Positions 1-6,312 of a stretch of DNA of 16,165 bases are shown piece after piece (position 1 is the stretch's first letter; every line of letters begins with the position of its first letter). The notes beneath the pieces are model-generated. The model was not told where the DNA came from and ran no database searches. It saw only the letters and a program-made list of their open reading frames with translations. A program made the translations under genes and the position numbers. The DNA comes from Oribacterium sp. UBA6992. GTDB lineage: Bacteria > Bacillota > Clostridia > Lachnospirales > Lachnospiraceae. Location of the stretch: assembly GCA_002449915.1 (NCBI GenBank), contig DJXY01000171.1, forward strand, positions 1 to 16,165, read 5' to 3'.

Positions 1-44
1 CAGCTGTTTGTTGTACCTAAGTCAATACCAATAATCTTTCCCAT
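1..44 (-). CDS. dnaK: Chaperone DnaK (Hsp70), N-terminal fragment
   Basis: Only the first 14 codons are in the window; the gene continues past the left edge. The minus strand reads MGKIIGIDLGTTNS, the phosphate-1 loop that opens the Hsp70 ATPase domain and is nearly invariant in DnaK. The start is ATG at 44-42, preceded by an AAAGGAG ribosome binding site 9 bases upstream. It follows grpE by 41 bases with no terminator between them, so it should belong to the hrcA-grpE-dnaK heat-shock operon controlled by the CIRCE site at 1839-1865. DnaK binds exposed hydrophobic segments in an ATP cycle driven by DnaJ and GrpE. The identity is firm from the motif and the gene order despite the short fragment. 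Confidence 0.95.
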   Translation of the reverse strand, partial: MGKIIGIDLGTTNS

Positions 45-85
45 AATTCATATCTCCTTTATAAAAACAGTTAAATGATGATTCT

Positions 86-739
86 TTATTTTTTTACCTT
101 CACCATGGAATGACGGACAACCTGTCCCTTATAGGTGTATCCCTTCTGGAGGTCCTGTGTAATGGTATCCTCCTCGGCATCACTCTCGGTATCAGTCATC
201 ACGGCATTGTGAAGATTAGGGTCAAACTTTGCGCCTTCTGCTTCGATCGGCTTTACATCCAGATCATCAAACATTTTACGGATCTGCTTATAGATTCCGC
301 GGACGCCCTTGGTAAAGGCATCGTCCTCATCCTCTTTTTCCACAGTTCCCAGCGCTCTCTCAAAGTTATCAACAATCGGAAGGATTTTTTCTATAACGTC
401 CCGTGCTCCCATATCAAACATCTGGGACTTTTCCTTTTCCGATCGTTTCCGGAAATTGTCAAATTCTGCATAGAGTCTTAAGTACTTCTCCTTGCACTCC
501 GCAATTTCCTTTTCGTATTTTTCCTTCTGGAGATCTCTTACCTTGGACTCTGTTTTCTGGTCTCCGGACTCTGCAGCTTCCGAAGCTTCGGCATCCGAAG
601 CGTCCTCCTTTTGAGAAGCTTCAACATGCTCTGCTGCCTTTGCTTCATCTGTTTCCTTTGTTACTGTATCCTGTGCTTCTCCGGCTCTGGCTTCTTCTGT
701 GCCCTGCTCCGGGGAAGTCTTTTTTTCTTCTTCCTGCAA
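86..739 (-). CDS. grpE: Nucleotide exchange factor GrpE
   Basis: The 217-residue product is the nucleotide exchange factor that releases ADP from DnaK in the cytoplasm. The GrpE core runs from about residue 75 to the end: a long helix with YLRLYAEFDNFRKRSEKEK, then IVDNFERAL, and a C-terminal beta domain containing PNLHNAVM and the closing GYTYKGQVVRHSMVKV. Residues 1 to about 72 form a very acidic, low-complexity, presumably disordered extension rich in Glu, Ala, Asp and Lys. The start is TTG at 739-737: the binding site AAAGGAG lies 6 bases upstream and the first in-frame ATG is deep inside the core (about residue 107). It sits 35 bases after hrcA and 41 bases before dnaK in the CIRCE-controlled operon. 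Confidence 0.97.
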   Translation of the reverse strand: MQEEEKKTSPEQGTEEARAGEAQDTVTKETDEAKAAEHVEASQKEDASDAEASEAAESGDQKTESKVRDLQKEKYEKEIAECKEKYLRLYAEFDNFRKRSEKEKSQMFDMGARDVIEKILPIVDNFERALGTVEKEDEDDAFTKGVRGIYKQIRKMFDDLDVKPIEAEGAKFDPNLHNAVMTDTESDAEEDTITQDLQKGYTYKGQVVRHSMVKVKK

Positions 740-774
740 GATGTGCTCCTTTCCCGTTTCCTGTCTATATATGT

Positions 775-1812
775 CTACTTCCGAAACGCCTGGTCCATTT
801 CATTCATGACCTTGTTTAAAACCTCAAGGACCTTTTCATAGTCCATCCGTTTCGGACCAATCACTCCTATGGTTCCTCTCAGACCATTGCCAAGCTCATA
901 GTTGGCAGTGATCACAGAACAATCCGCCATATTCTGTAGCGGTGACTCGTTACCGATATATACCTGAATCGGATTTCTGCTCTCCTCTGCATCCTCACTG
1001 GCATCATGAACAAGCTCAATCAGCTCATCCTTCTGCTCCAGCGCGGAAATCAGCTTGGAGGCCTTGTCCGACTCGGAAAGCTCCGGATATTTAAAAATAT
1101 TGGTTGCTCCGGACGTATAGATCTGGACATTGCTGCCATTAACACTAAGTATATTGTGAATAGCTGCAAGTATCGATCCCACGGTTTTCTTAAAACTCGT
1201 CCGTGCGTAAATCTGCGCGATCCGCCCCTCCGTGATATCCGAGCCGGTCAGCCCGTCCAGCTCGTCGTTAAGCAGCATATTGATGCTCAGCATACGGTTG
1301 AAATCCAGTTCCTCGCAGCCATCCAGGCTCACTGTCGCAGTCCGAACGAGATTTCCCTCCAGCATGATCACGAGAAGCAGCCGCCGTGCATCAACGATCG
1401 ATGCCTGAATAAACTTGATCTTATTGGTATGTACTGTCGGTCCGGAAACCATGGCTGCGTAATGGGTATCCTCCGCAAGAGCCTTCACCAGGGTCTTAAG
1501 TGTATTTTCCAGCTTATCAACCTTCTGGAACATCTCGGATCTCACATCATCAAGCTCATCCCGCTGCGTCTGCATCAGCTGATCCACGTAAAACCGGTAC
1601 CCTTTATCAGAGGGAATCCTGCCGGCTGAAGTATGCGGCTGCACAATATAGCCCATTTCCTCCAGATCGCTCATTTCATTCCGAATGGTGGCAGAGCTCA
1701 GGTTCAGTCCGGAATACTTACTGATTGTTCTTGATCCGACCGGCTCTCCGGTCTCAAGATAGTTTTTGATAATCGTTGTCAGAATCACGACTTTACGATT
1801 GTCCAATTCCAT
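775..1812 (-). CDS. hrcA: Heat-inducible transcription repressor HrcA
   Basis: The 345-residue product has the usual HrcA length. HrcA binds CIRCE operators and represses class I heat-shock genes; GroEL is known to keep it active. The N-terminal winged helix-turn-helix is visible at about residues 1-75, including GEPVGSRTISKYSGLNLSSA, SATIRNEMSDLEEMGYI and the wing with QPHTSAGRIPSDKGYRFYVD. The C-terminal GAF-like half ends with IGVIGPKRMDYEKVLEVLNK, a strongly conserved HrcA segment. The start is ATG at 1812-1810 with AAGGAGG 7 bases upstream. It is the first gene of the hrcA-grpE-dnaK operon and lies directly behind a CIRCE site, so it represses itself. A second HrcA target such as groESL would lie outside this window. 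Confidence 0.98.
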   Translation of the reverse strand: MELDNRKVVILTTIIKNYLETGEPVGSRTISKYSGLNLSSATIRNEMSDLEEMGYIVQPHTSAGRIPSDKGYRFYVDQLMQTQRDELDDVRSEMFQKVDKLENTLKTLVKALAEDTHYAAMVSGPTVHTNKIKFIQASIVDARRLLLVIMLEGNLVRTATVSLDGCEELDFNRMLSINMLLNDELDGLTGSDITEGRIAQIYARTSFKKTVGSILAAIHNILSVNGSNVQIYTSGATNIFKYPELSESDKASKLISALEQKDELIELVHDASEDAEESRNPIQVYIGNESPLQNMADCSVITANYELGNGLRGTIGVIGPKRMDYEKVLEVLNKVMNEMDQAFRK

Positions 1813-1838
1813 CTGACTGCCTCCTTCTTAATGATTTG

Positions 1839-1865
1839 TTAGCACTCAAAAATGCAGAGTGCTAA
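1839..1865. promoter_or_regulatory. CIRCE operator (HrcA binding site)
   Basis: TTAGCACTC at 1839-1847 and GAGTGCTAA at 1857-1865 are a perfect 9-bp inverted repeat separated by 9 bases, matching the CIRCE consensus exactly. It lies just downstream of the -10 element at 1878-1883, so it falls in the early transcribed region of hrcA. Bound HrcA would block transcription of hrcA, grpE and dnaK. There is no mismatch in either arm. Confidence 0.98.
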
Positions 1866-1877
1866 TTTCTATTGGTT

Positions 1878-1906
1878 ATAATACTCTAGGTCCGAAAGGG
1901 TGTCAA
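1878..1906 (-). promoter_or_regulatory. SigA-type promoter of hrcA-grpE-dnaK
   Basis: On the minus strand a perfect -35 TTGACA (1906-1901) and a -10 TATTAT (1883-1878, 5 of 6) are separated by 17 bases. The predicted transcription start is near 1871, which places the CIRCE element at about +6 to +33. A near-consensus vegetative promoter held down by CIRCE is the standard arrangement of class I heat-shock operons. Confidence 0.9.
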
Positions 1907-1941
1907 GGGATTTCCCAAAAAAGAACTGTGAAAAAAGTATG

Positions 1942-1965
1942 AAAAAAGGCGCTCATGCCCTTTTT
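1942..1965 (-). terminator. Rho-independent terminator after the first 3D-domain gene
   Basis: On the minus strand AAAAAGG-GC, loop ATGA, GC-G-CCTTTTTT forms a stem of about 9 bp with a single bulged base, followed by U residues. It lies 37 bases after the stop codon of the gene at 2002-2568 and before the hrcA promoter, so it insulates the heat-shock operon. A 7-bp alternative pairing (AAGGCGC with GCGCCTT, 1946-1952 and 1978-1984) overlaps it. Confidence 0.75.
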
Positions 1966-2001
1966 AAATGACATTTCGCGCCTTAGGTCCGGAAACATAT
2001 A

Positions 2002-2568
2002 TCACCGGATAATATAGACTTCTGTATAGTAAAGGATATTGGCAGCTTCCCGATGGCTGTCAAAATATACATCGATATGATTTCTCTTGACGGCGCCGCC
2101 GCAGTCCTCCGCAACATATTCATGCCCGTTGATCAGAAGATGGGTACCGTAGGGAATCACCCTCGGATCCACGGCGACGGTACGTCCGGATCTCGCACGG
2201 GTCCCGATGGCTGTCACAGAGCCATGTCCCTCCGAGCACTGATAGCACGGACAATATCCGGTGATTCTAAATGAACCCAGTGGTGTCAATGTTCTGCCAT
2301 CCGGGAGTGTCAGCCGTGCCGCTGCCGCCGCTTCCTCCTGTGCCTTTTTATCTGCCTCCGCCTTGGCGAGCGCTTCTGCCTTTGCCTTTTCCTCTGCTTC
2401 CTTTGCTTCCGCCTCTGCATCCGCACCGGCTGTGATAAACAGCGCCTTGGTTCCTTTGATGGTACCGGCAGATGCTGTGAAGCTCATGCAGCCTCCCAGA
2501 AAAAGCATCAGTGCAATCACTAAAAGCAGCTCACGTATGTATAAAAAGCTATGTTCTCGACGACCCAA
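2002..2568 (-). CDS. Secreted or lipoprotein 3D-domain protein (MltA-like fold)
   Basis: This 188-residue exported protein ends in a 3D domain, named for three conserved aspartates and related to the MltA/YocH/YuiC murein-hydrolase fold. The aspartates are visible in TVAVDPRVIPYGTH, AEDCGGAVK and HIDVYFDSHREA (about residues 130-180). A Cys-rich entry, GYCPCYQCSEG, is typical of the family. Residues about 10-27 are a hydrophobic export segment ending in LGGC, a possible lipobox; cleavage after TASA is the alternative. Residues about 48-87 are an Ala/Glu/Lys-rich helical linker. The start is TTG at 2568-2566, chosen because AGGAGG lies exactly 7 bases upstream. A cell-wall-directed enzymatic role is inferred from the fold and export signal, not shown. 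It has its own promoter at 2661-2689 and a paralogue at 2911-3522. Confidence 0.88.
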   Translation of the reverse strand: MGRREHSFLYIRELLLVIALMLFLGGCMSFTASAGTIKGTKALFITAGADAEAEAKEAEEKAKAEALAKAEADKKAQEEAAAAARLTLPDGRTLTPLGSFRITGYCPCYQCSEGHGSVTAIGTRARSGRTVAVDPRVIPYGTHLLINGHEYVAEDCGGAVKRNHIDVYFDSHREAANILYYTEVYIIR

Positions 2569-2619
2569 AAAATGTCCTCCTTTTCCTCCGGAAATCCGGA
2601 ATCCGATTCGTTACACTCT

Positions 2620-2650
2620 AAAAAAATACGAGCTGAATCATTTCAGCCCG
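2620..2650 (-). promoter_or_regulatory. Leader hairpin plus U tract (terminator- or attenuator-like)
   Basis: On the minus strand CGGGCTGAA (2650-2642), loop ATGA and TTCAGCTCG (2637-2629) form a 9-bp stem with one G-U pair, followed by TATTTTTTT. This has the form of an intrinsic terminator but lies between the promoter at 2661-2689 and the gene starting at 2568, beginning only about 5 bases after the predicted transcription start. It could cause early termination, protect the 5' end of the message, or stop readthrough from the upstream gene. The sequence alone does not decide between these. Confidence 0.55.
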
Positions 2651-2660
2651 ACTTCGTCGC

Positions 2661-2689
2661 ATGATAAGCGGATTTTACGAGTCTGTCAA
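2661..2689 (-). promoter_or_regulatory. Promoter of the first 3D-domain gene
   Basis: The minus strand carries a perfect -35 TTGACA (2689-2684) and a -10 TATCAT (2666-2661, 5 of 6) separated by 17 bases. The predicted start is near 2654, giving a leader of about 86 bases before the TTG codon at 2568. One copy of the repeat AAGCGGATTTT fills the -10-proximal part of the spacer. Confidence 0.85.
2666..2676 (+). repeat. 11-base direct repeat AAGCGGATTTT, copy 1
   Basis: This is identical to the copy at 2728-2738 and lies 62 bases from it. It overlaps the last base of the -10 and the spacer of the promoter at 2661-2689. A binding site for a regulator is possible; no known consensus is claimed. 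Confidence 0.5.
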
Positions 2690-2727
2690 GTAATCTGCGA
2701 TAGGCATTTTGCAGGAGAGAAGCTGCA

Positions 2728-2738
2728 AAGCGGATTTT
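2728..2738 (+). repeat. 11-base direct repeat AAGCGGATTTT, copy 2
   Basis: This is identical to the copy at 2666-2676 and lies upstream of the -35 element on the transcribed (minus) strand. The 62-base spacing is close to six helical turns, which would put both copies on the same face of the DNA. Confidence 0.5.
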
Positions 2739-2750
2739 TCCTCTGTGCAG

Positions 2751-2790
2751 TTTTTATATATTTCTGCAACATTGCACAAATATATAAAAA
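2751..2790. repeat. AT-rich 19-base near-perfect inverted repeat
   Basis: TTTTTATATATTTCTGCAA (2751-2769) and TTGCACAAATATATAAAAA (2772-2790) are reverse complements except at one position and are separated by only 2 bases. The outer A residues merge with the U tract of the terminator at 2786-2818. The tight spacing and AT content suit a cruciform or a dimeric protein site; no function is assigned. Confidence 0.7.
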
Positions 2791-2818
2791 AAGAACCACC
2801 AGAATATGGTGATTCTTT
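2786..2818 (-). terminator. Rho-independent terminator after the second 3D-domain gene
   Basis: On the minus strand AAAGAATCACC (2818-2808), a 7-base loop and GGTGGTTCTTT (2800-2790) form an 11-bp stem with one G-U pair, running into a stretch of seven U residues. It lies about 92 bases downstream of the stop at 2911 and should end that transcript. Confidence 0.85.
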
Positions 2819-2910
2819 CCTTTTAATTCTTACCGGAAACTTACGATTCCATAAATACGAGGACGTTTTTACTGAAATGTCACAAATTGCTTAAATCAGT
2901 GCACGTAATC

Positions 2911-3522
2911 TCATTTTTTAACTGCGGCATACACATCAGCATAGCGTCTCCCCAGGCGGGTAACATTCGCCGCTTCCTCATAGCTGTCAAAGTAAATATC
3001 GATCATATTGCCCTTGACCGCACTTCCGATATCCTCAACCGTATAGACCGTATCTCCGATAAAGATCTTTGTGCCAAGCGGCAGAACATCCGTATCTGCA
3101 GCAACGGTGTGGTTTGCCCTGGTATACGCGCCGGAGTAGGTTTTGCCCTCTCCGTAATATCCAACAATCTGGAAGTTTCCAAGAGCGGTCCCCTTACTAT
3201 AAGCCTTGGATTCCTCGGTAACAACTACACCTACCGGTGTCTCTCCCGCTCTATTCTGATTTTTCTTAGCTGCGCCTGTCGTGGTGTCAGCATCTTTTGA
3301 CTTCACCTCTGCAGGAAGCGCGGATTTCTGCGCATTCTGATCGGAAGCCTCTGCGGAAGTCTTACTATCCCCTGCGCCCGATGCGATCAGAGCGCCCTGC
3401 TGCATTGTAATCTGTGTTCCATTTTTAAAGGCAGGTCCAAGCTCATCTGCGAATGCCGGTACGCTCACAAGCCCCGTCAGAGCCATCGTAATAAAACATA
3501 CCGCTGCTTTTTTTAAGTTCAT
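2911..3522 (-). CDS. Secreted 3D-domain protein, paralogue of the neighbouring gene
   Basis: This 203-residue exported protein starts with a classical signal peptide (MNLKKAAVCFITMALTGLVS), probably cleaved after AFA at about residue 25. A low-complexity Ala/Ser/Lys/Asp-rich stretch follows (about residues 45-110). The C-terminal 3D domain (about residues 115-198) shows TVAADTDVLPLGTK, VEDIGSAVK and MIDIYFDSYEEAANV, which keep the three aspartates. It aligns along the whole domain with the gene at 2002-2568 but lacks that protein's CPCYQC cysteines, so the two are diverged paralogues. The start is ATG at 3522-3520 with GGGAGG 5 bases upstream. It has its own promoter (3565-3593) and terminator (2786-2818). 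Activity on the cell wall is inferred from the fold only. Confidence 0.87.
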   Translation of the reverse strand: MNLKKAAVCFITMALTGLVSVPAFADELGPAFKNGTQITMQQGALIASGAGDSKTSAEASDQNAQKSALPAEVKSKDADTTTGAAKKNQNRAGETPVGVVVTEESKAYSKGTALGNFQIVGYYGEGKTYSGAYTRANHTVAADTDVLPLGTKIFIGDTVYTVEDIGSAVKGNMIDIYFDSYEEAANVTRLGRRYADVYAAVKK

Positions 3523-3564
3523 AATAGCCTCCCAGAAATTATGGCGTCAAATAATAATAGTAAA

Positions 3565-3593
3565 AAGATAATGTACAGGAAGTAAAAAGTCAA
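3565..3593 (-). promoter_or_regulatory. Promoter of the second 3D-domain gene
   Basis: The minus strand has TTGACT (3593-3588, 5 of 6) and TATCTT (3570-3565, 4 of 6) separated by 17 bases, about 43 bases before the start codon. The flanks are AT-rich. No clear terminator for holA precedes it, so some readthrough from holA is possible. Confidence 0.65.
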
Positions 3594-3628
3594 TTTACAA
3601 TTTCTTTCAATTTTATCATCTGCTGCCA

Positions 3629-4630
3629 TCAGCTCGTAAGCAGCAGCTCGACCGCAAGCTGATCCGTGAGATTTCCGTTTTTAATGGCTTCATCATAATC
3701 CATACAGCGGGAGATGTACTTAACAAGGCTCTCCAGCGTATAATGTCTTGCCTGATCCATCAGCTTCTGCACCACCCAGGGACTGACATGCACATACTCT
3801 GCGGCATCCTTACGGTTCATCCCCTGCATCATGCTCTCTTTGGTGAGAAGCAGCTGATTAAAGTTACGGCGCATGAGCGCAAGAATTTTCATCGGTGCTT
3901 CCTGCAGCGTCAGCAGGTCACTATAGTACTGCATTGCCTTGCCGGTATTTCCAAGACTCAGCTCCGAGATCATGTCAAACACCCGGTCCTCAACATTCTG
4001 AGAGCAGATTTCCGTCACATCGGCGTCCTCTATCACATCCCGCTCTCCTGTATAGGCGATCAGCTTTTCCAGCTCACTCACGATGTTGTCCATGCTGCTG
4101 CCGGTTTTTGTAAGGAGATAGGTCATCGTGGAGCTCCGGATCTTTTTCCCTGCCCGGTCAAGATACCTTGCCGCCCAGCCTGCAAGCATCCGGGGATCCT
4201 GCTCACCGAGCTCACAGACAAAGCCAAGCTTCTGAATGAGCTTATACAGCTTATTCCGTTTGTCCACATCATCCTCAATCAGCATAAGATGACTGGAGGA
4301 CGGCATCGTAGGCAGATATTCAATAAGACGCTCCGGAGCGCTTTTCATGCAGTAGCCGGAGCCACTTACCACCACAAGACGATCCGAGGAAAGCATAAAC
4401 GGCATGGTTTCCAGTGATCCGATCAGTGTATCCAGCTCCGGGGCACCATCATAATAGGTATAATTCAGTTCATCTTCACCGCCGATCGCCTTACGGAACA
4501 TCTTTTTATAGGAGAGCTTCAGATAATTTTCCTCTCCGTACAAGAGATATACCGGCTGATACTGTCCGGATTTCAGATCCTCATTAAGTTTAAGGTATCT
4601 GGTCTGATCCTCGTTTTTCTTATACGCCAT
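3629..4630 (-). CDS. holA: DNA polymerase III subunit delta
   Basis: The 333-residue product is the delta subunit of the clamp loader, which opens the beta sliding clamp during replication. Length and layout match Firmicute HolA (YqeN). The N-terminal PVYLLYGEENYL at about residues 26-37 is a delta signature. The following AAA+-like domain shows LMLIEDDVDKRNKLYKLI, and the C-terminal collar helices include NFNQLLLTKE and an ending DQLAVELLL. The start is ATG at 4630-4628. Its first base is the last base of the putP stop codon (TGATG), and its binding site AAGGA lies inside putP 6 bases upstream, so translational coupling is likely. In Bacillus relatives holA lies next to comEC and rpsT; here it has been separated from them. 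Confidence 0.95.
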   Translation of the reverse strand: MAYKKNEDQTRYLKLNEDLKSGQYQPVYLLYGEENYLKLSYKKMFRKAIGGEDELNYTYYDGAPELDTLIGSLETMPFMLSSDRLVVVSGSGYCMKSAPERLIEYLPTMPSSSHLMLIEDDVDKRNKLYKLIQKLGFVCELGEQDPRMLAGWAARYLDRAGKKIRSSTMTYLLTKTGSSMDNIVSELEKLIAYTGERDVIEDADVTEICSQNVEDRVFDMISELSLGNTGKAMQYYSDLLTLQEAPMKILALMRRNFNQLLLTKESMMQGMNRKDAAEYVHVSPWVVQKLMDQARHYTLESLVKYISRCMDYDEAIKNGNLTDQLAVELLLTS

Positions 4631-6171
4631 CAGGATTCCTTCATAATCTTCTTAACTTCATCAAAGTCCGCCGTAATTGTCACATTGGGTGCCGGTGTCA
4701 GCAGGCTGACCAGAACATTTACAAGAATCGCGGTAATGAATGCCGGAAGCAGCTCATAAATCCCCCAGGCGCCTCCCATCGGGCGCACAAGATACTTCCA
4801 TACAAATACCATGATTCCGCCTGCCAGCATCCCTGCAATCGCCCCCTGCAGATTAGAACGTCTCCAGAAAAGTGCCAGCAGTACAACCGGTCCAAAGGAA
4901 GCTCCGAAGCCTGCCCATGCAAAGGATACAATCTGAAATACAGAGCTATCCGGATTCCAGGCAATCGAGATGGACAGAACCGCAATAATCAGAAGGCTTG
5001 CCCTCGCGATATACAGCATCTGCTTCTCATCCAGCTTGACGTGAAAAAAATCCACCAGGATATCATTGGTGATTGAAGAGGACGCCGCAAGCAGCTGCGA
5101 ATCTGCTGTAGACATGGTGGACGCCAGGATACCTGAGAGTACAATGCCTGCAATCAATGCTGCAAGCAGCCCATGTGTTGCAAGCAGACTCGCCGTTTTT
5201 ACAATAATTGTCTCCGAAGCAGAGCCATGCAAAGACGCAATCGCACCTGTCTTTGTCATGCCAAGTCCTACCATACCGATCAGTACGGCAACGCCCATGG
5301 AGATCACAACCCAGACAGAAGCAATCCTGCGGGACAGCACCAGCTTTTCCTTATCATGGATCGCCATAAACCGAAGCAGAATGTGCGGCATACCAAAGTA
5401 GCCAAGTCCCCATGCAAACATGGAAATGACATTAAGAAATCCATAGGGCGCAGCACTGTTTGTCTCCGCATTATAACTTTGGAGCATGCTGAGATATCCC
5501 GGGAGTGATCTCGCGTTATCCAGTACCGCACCGACGCCTCCCGCCTTGCTAAATCCAAAGACCAGCACGATGATCAGTGCCAGCGACATGATGATGCTCT
5601 GAATGAAATCGGTCGTACTTGCCGCGAGAAATCCTCCGAGAGACGTATATCCCATGATGACAAAGGCACTTGCAATCATGGCAAGATGATAGTCAATGCC
5701 AAATAGACTGCTGAAAAGCTTGCCGCAGGCGGCAAAGCCGGAGCCGGTATACGGAATAAAAAATACTACAATGATCACCGCGGAAATCAGTGTCAGAATC
5801 CTGCGCTTATCTCCATACCGGTTGGAAAAAAACTCCGGTATCGTAATGGAATCATTCACCTCGGTATAGACGCGAATCCTCTTGGCAACAAGCAGCCAGT
5901 TAAGATACGTACCAAACGCAAGACCAATTGCTGTCCATCCCGGATCCGCAATACCGCTGAGATACGCAAGCCCCGGCAGACCCATAAGAAGCCAGCTGGA
6001 CATATCCGATGCCTCGGCACTCATTGCCGTCACAAACGGTCCAAGCTGACGGCCGCCAAGATAGAAATTTCCGGCTGTATCATTTTTGTCCGAGAGCTGA
6101 AAGCCGATCCATAGCATGAATGCCAGATAAAATATCATGGCTGCAGCCATGCCGATTGTAGAAAGTGTCAT
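4630..6171 (-). CDS. putP: Sodium/proline symporter PutP
   Basis: The 513-residue integral membrane protein belongs to the sodium:solute symporter family; E. coli PutP has 502 residues. It takes up proline together with Na+. ASDMSSWLLMGLPG at about residues 54-67 carries the Asp and Ser equivalent to E. coli Asp55 and Ser57. MSTADSQLL at about residue 350 carries the Ser-Thr pair that contributes to the sodium site. FYLGGRQLGP and SITIPEFFSNRYGDKRR are further family blocks. About thirteen hydrophobic segments can be picked out. The start is ATG at 6171-6169, behind GAGGGG. It diverges from hemW; I found no strong promoter in the short gap. It overlaps holA by one base, an unexpected partner. 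Other substrates of the family (pantothenate, sugars) fit less well. Confidence 0.92.
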   Translation of the reverse strand: MTLSTIGMAAAMIFYLAFMLWIGFQLSDKNDTAGNFYLGGRQLGPFVTAMSAEASDMSSWLLMGLPGLAYLSGIADPGWTAIGLAFGTYLNWLLVAKRIRVYTEVNDSITIPEFFSNRYGDKRRILTLISAVIIVVFFIPYTGSGFAACGKLFSSLFGIDYHLAMIASAFVIMGYTSLGGFLAASTTDFIQSIIMSLALIIVLVFGFSKAGGVGAVLDNARSLPGYLSMLQSYNAETNSAAPYGFLNVISMFAWGLGYFGMPHILLRFMAIHDKEKLVLSRRIASVWVVISMGVAVLIGMVGLGMTKTGAIASLHGSASETIIVKTASLLATHGLLAALIAGIVLSGILASTMSTADSQLLAASSSITNDILVDFFHVKLDEKQMLYIARASLLIIAVLSISIAWNPDSSVFQIVSFAWAGFGASFGPVVLLALFWRRSNLQGAIAGMLAGGIMVFVWKYLVRPMGGAWGIYELLPAFITAILVNVLVSLLTPAPNVTITADFDEVKKIMKES

Positions 6172-6283
6172 ATCCTTACCCCTCTTTTTACTTTATTGCT
6201 TTAATATCAGAAATTATCAGTAATCGTACTCCATAACAAATTTTTATGCAAGAGTAAATGCAATGGTAAATCCCCCGTCCGGC

Positions 6284-6312
6284 TTGAGGATTTGTAAAAG
6301 CTATGCTACATT
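6284..6312 (+). promoter_or_regulatory. Possible promoter of hemW
   Basis: TTGAGG (6284-6289) and TACATT (6307-6312) are separated by 17 bases; each matches the consensus at 4 of 6 positions. A 6-bp inverted repeat, ATGCTA/TAGCAT (6303-6308 and 6316-6321), overlaps the proposed -10. The match is modest, so this is only a candidate. Confidence 0.35.

Larger units (their letters stand above)
2569..2910. other. 342-base intergenic region between the two 3D-domain genes
   Basis: No coding region is supported here. In minus-strand order it holds a terminator for the upstream 3D gene (2786-2818), an AT-rich near-perfect palindrome (2751-2790), two copies of AAGCGGATTTT (2728-2738 and 2666-2676), a 7-bp inverted repeat TTTGCAG/CTGCAAA (2708-2714 and 2723-2729), a strong promoter (2661-2689), and a hairpin with a U tract in the leader (2620-2650). 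The density of symmetric elements is higher than in any other gap of this window. Confidence 0.8.

Noticed and set aside
1006..1629. 207-codon open frame on the plus strand opposite hrcA
   Set aside because: It is an antisense shadow of the conserved HrcA coding sequence without initiation signals.
2649..2659. CGACTTCGTCG palindrome next to the 3D-gene leader hairpin, considered as an anti-terminator
   Set aside because: It reaches upstream of the predicted transcription start near 2654, so it would not be complete in the RNA.
2569..2785. Possible riboswitch (for example c-di-AMP type) before the first 3D gene
   Set aside because: The leader after the predicted start is only about 86 bases with one hairpin, and I do not see a known aptamer core.
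2261..2812. 183-codon open frame with an Ala/Ser-rich start on the plus strand
   Set aside because: The Ala/Ser repeats are the reverse reading of the Ala/Glu/Lys linker of the 3D protein, and the rest crosses a promoter and terminators of the other strand.
3743..4417. 224-codon open frame on the plus strand opposite holA
   Set aside because: It lies wholly within holA, is rich in His, Cys and Leu as expected from antisense frames, and has no ribosome binding site or domain.
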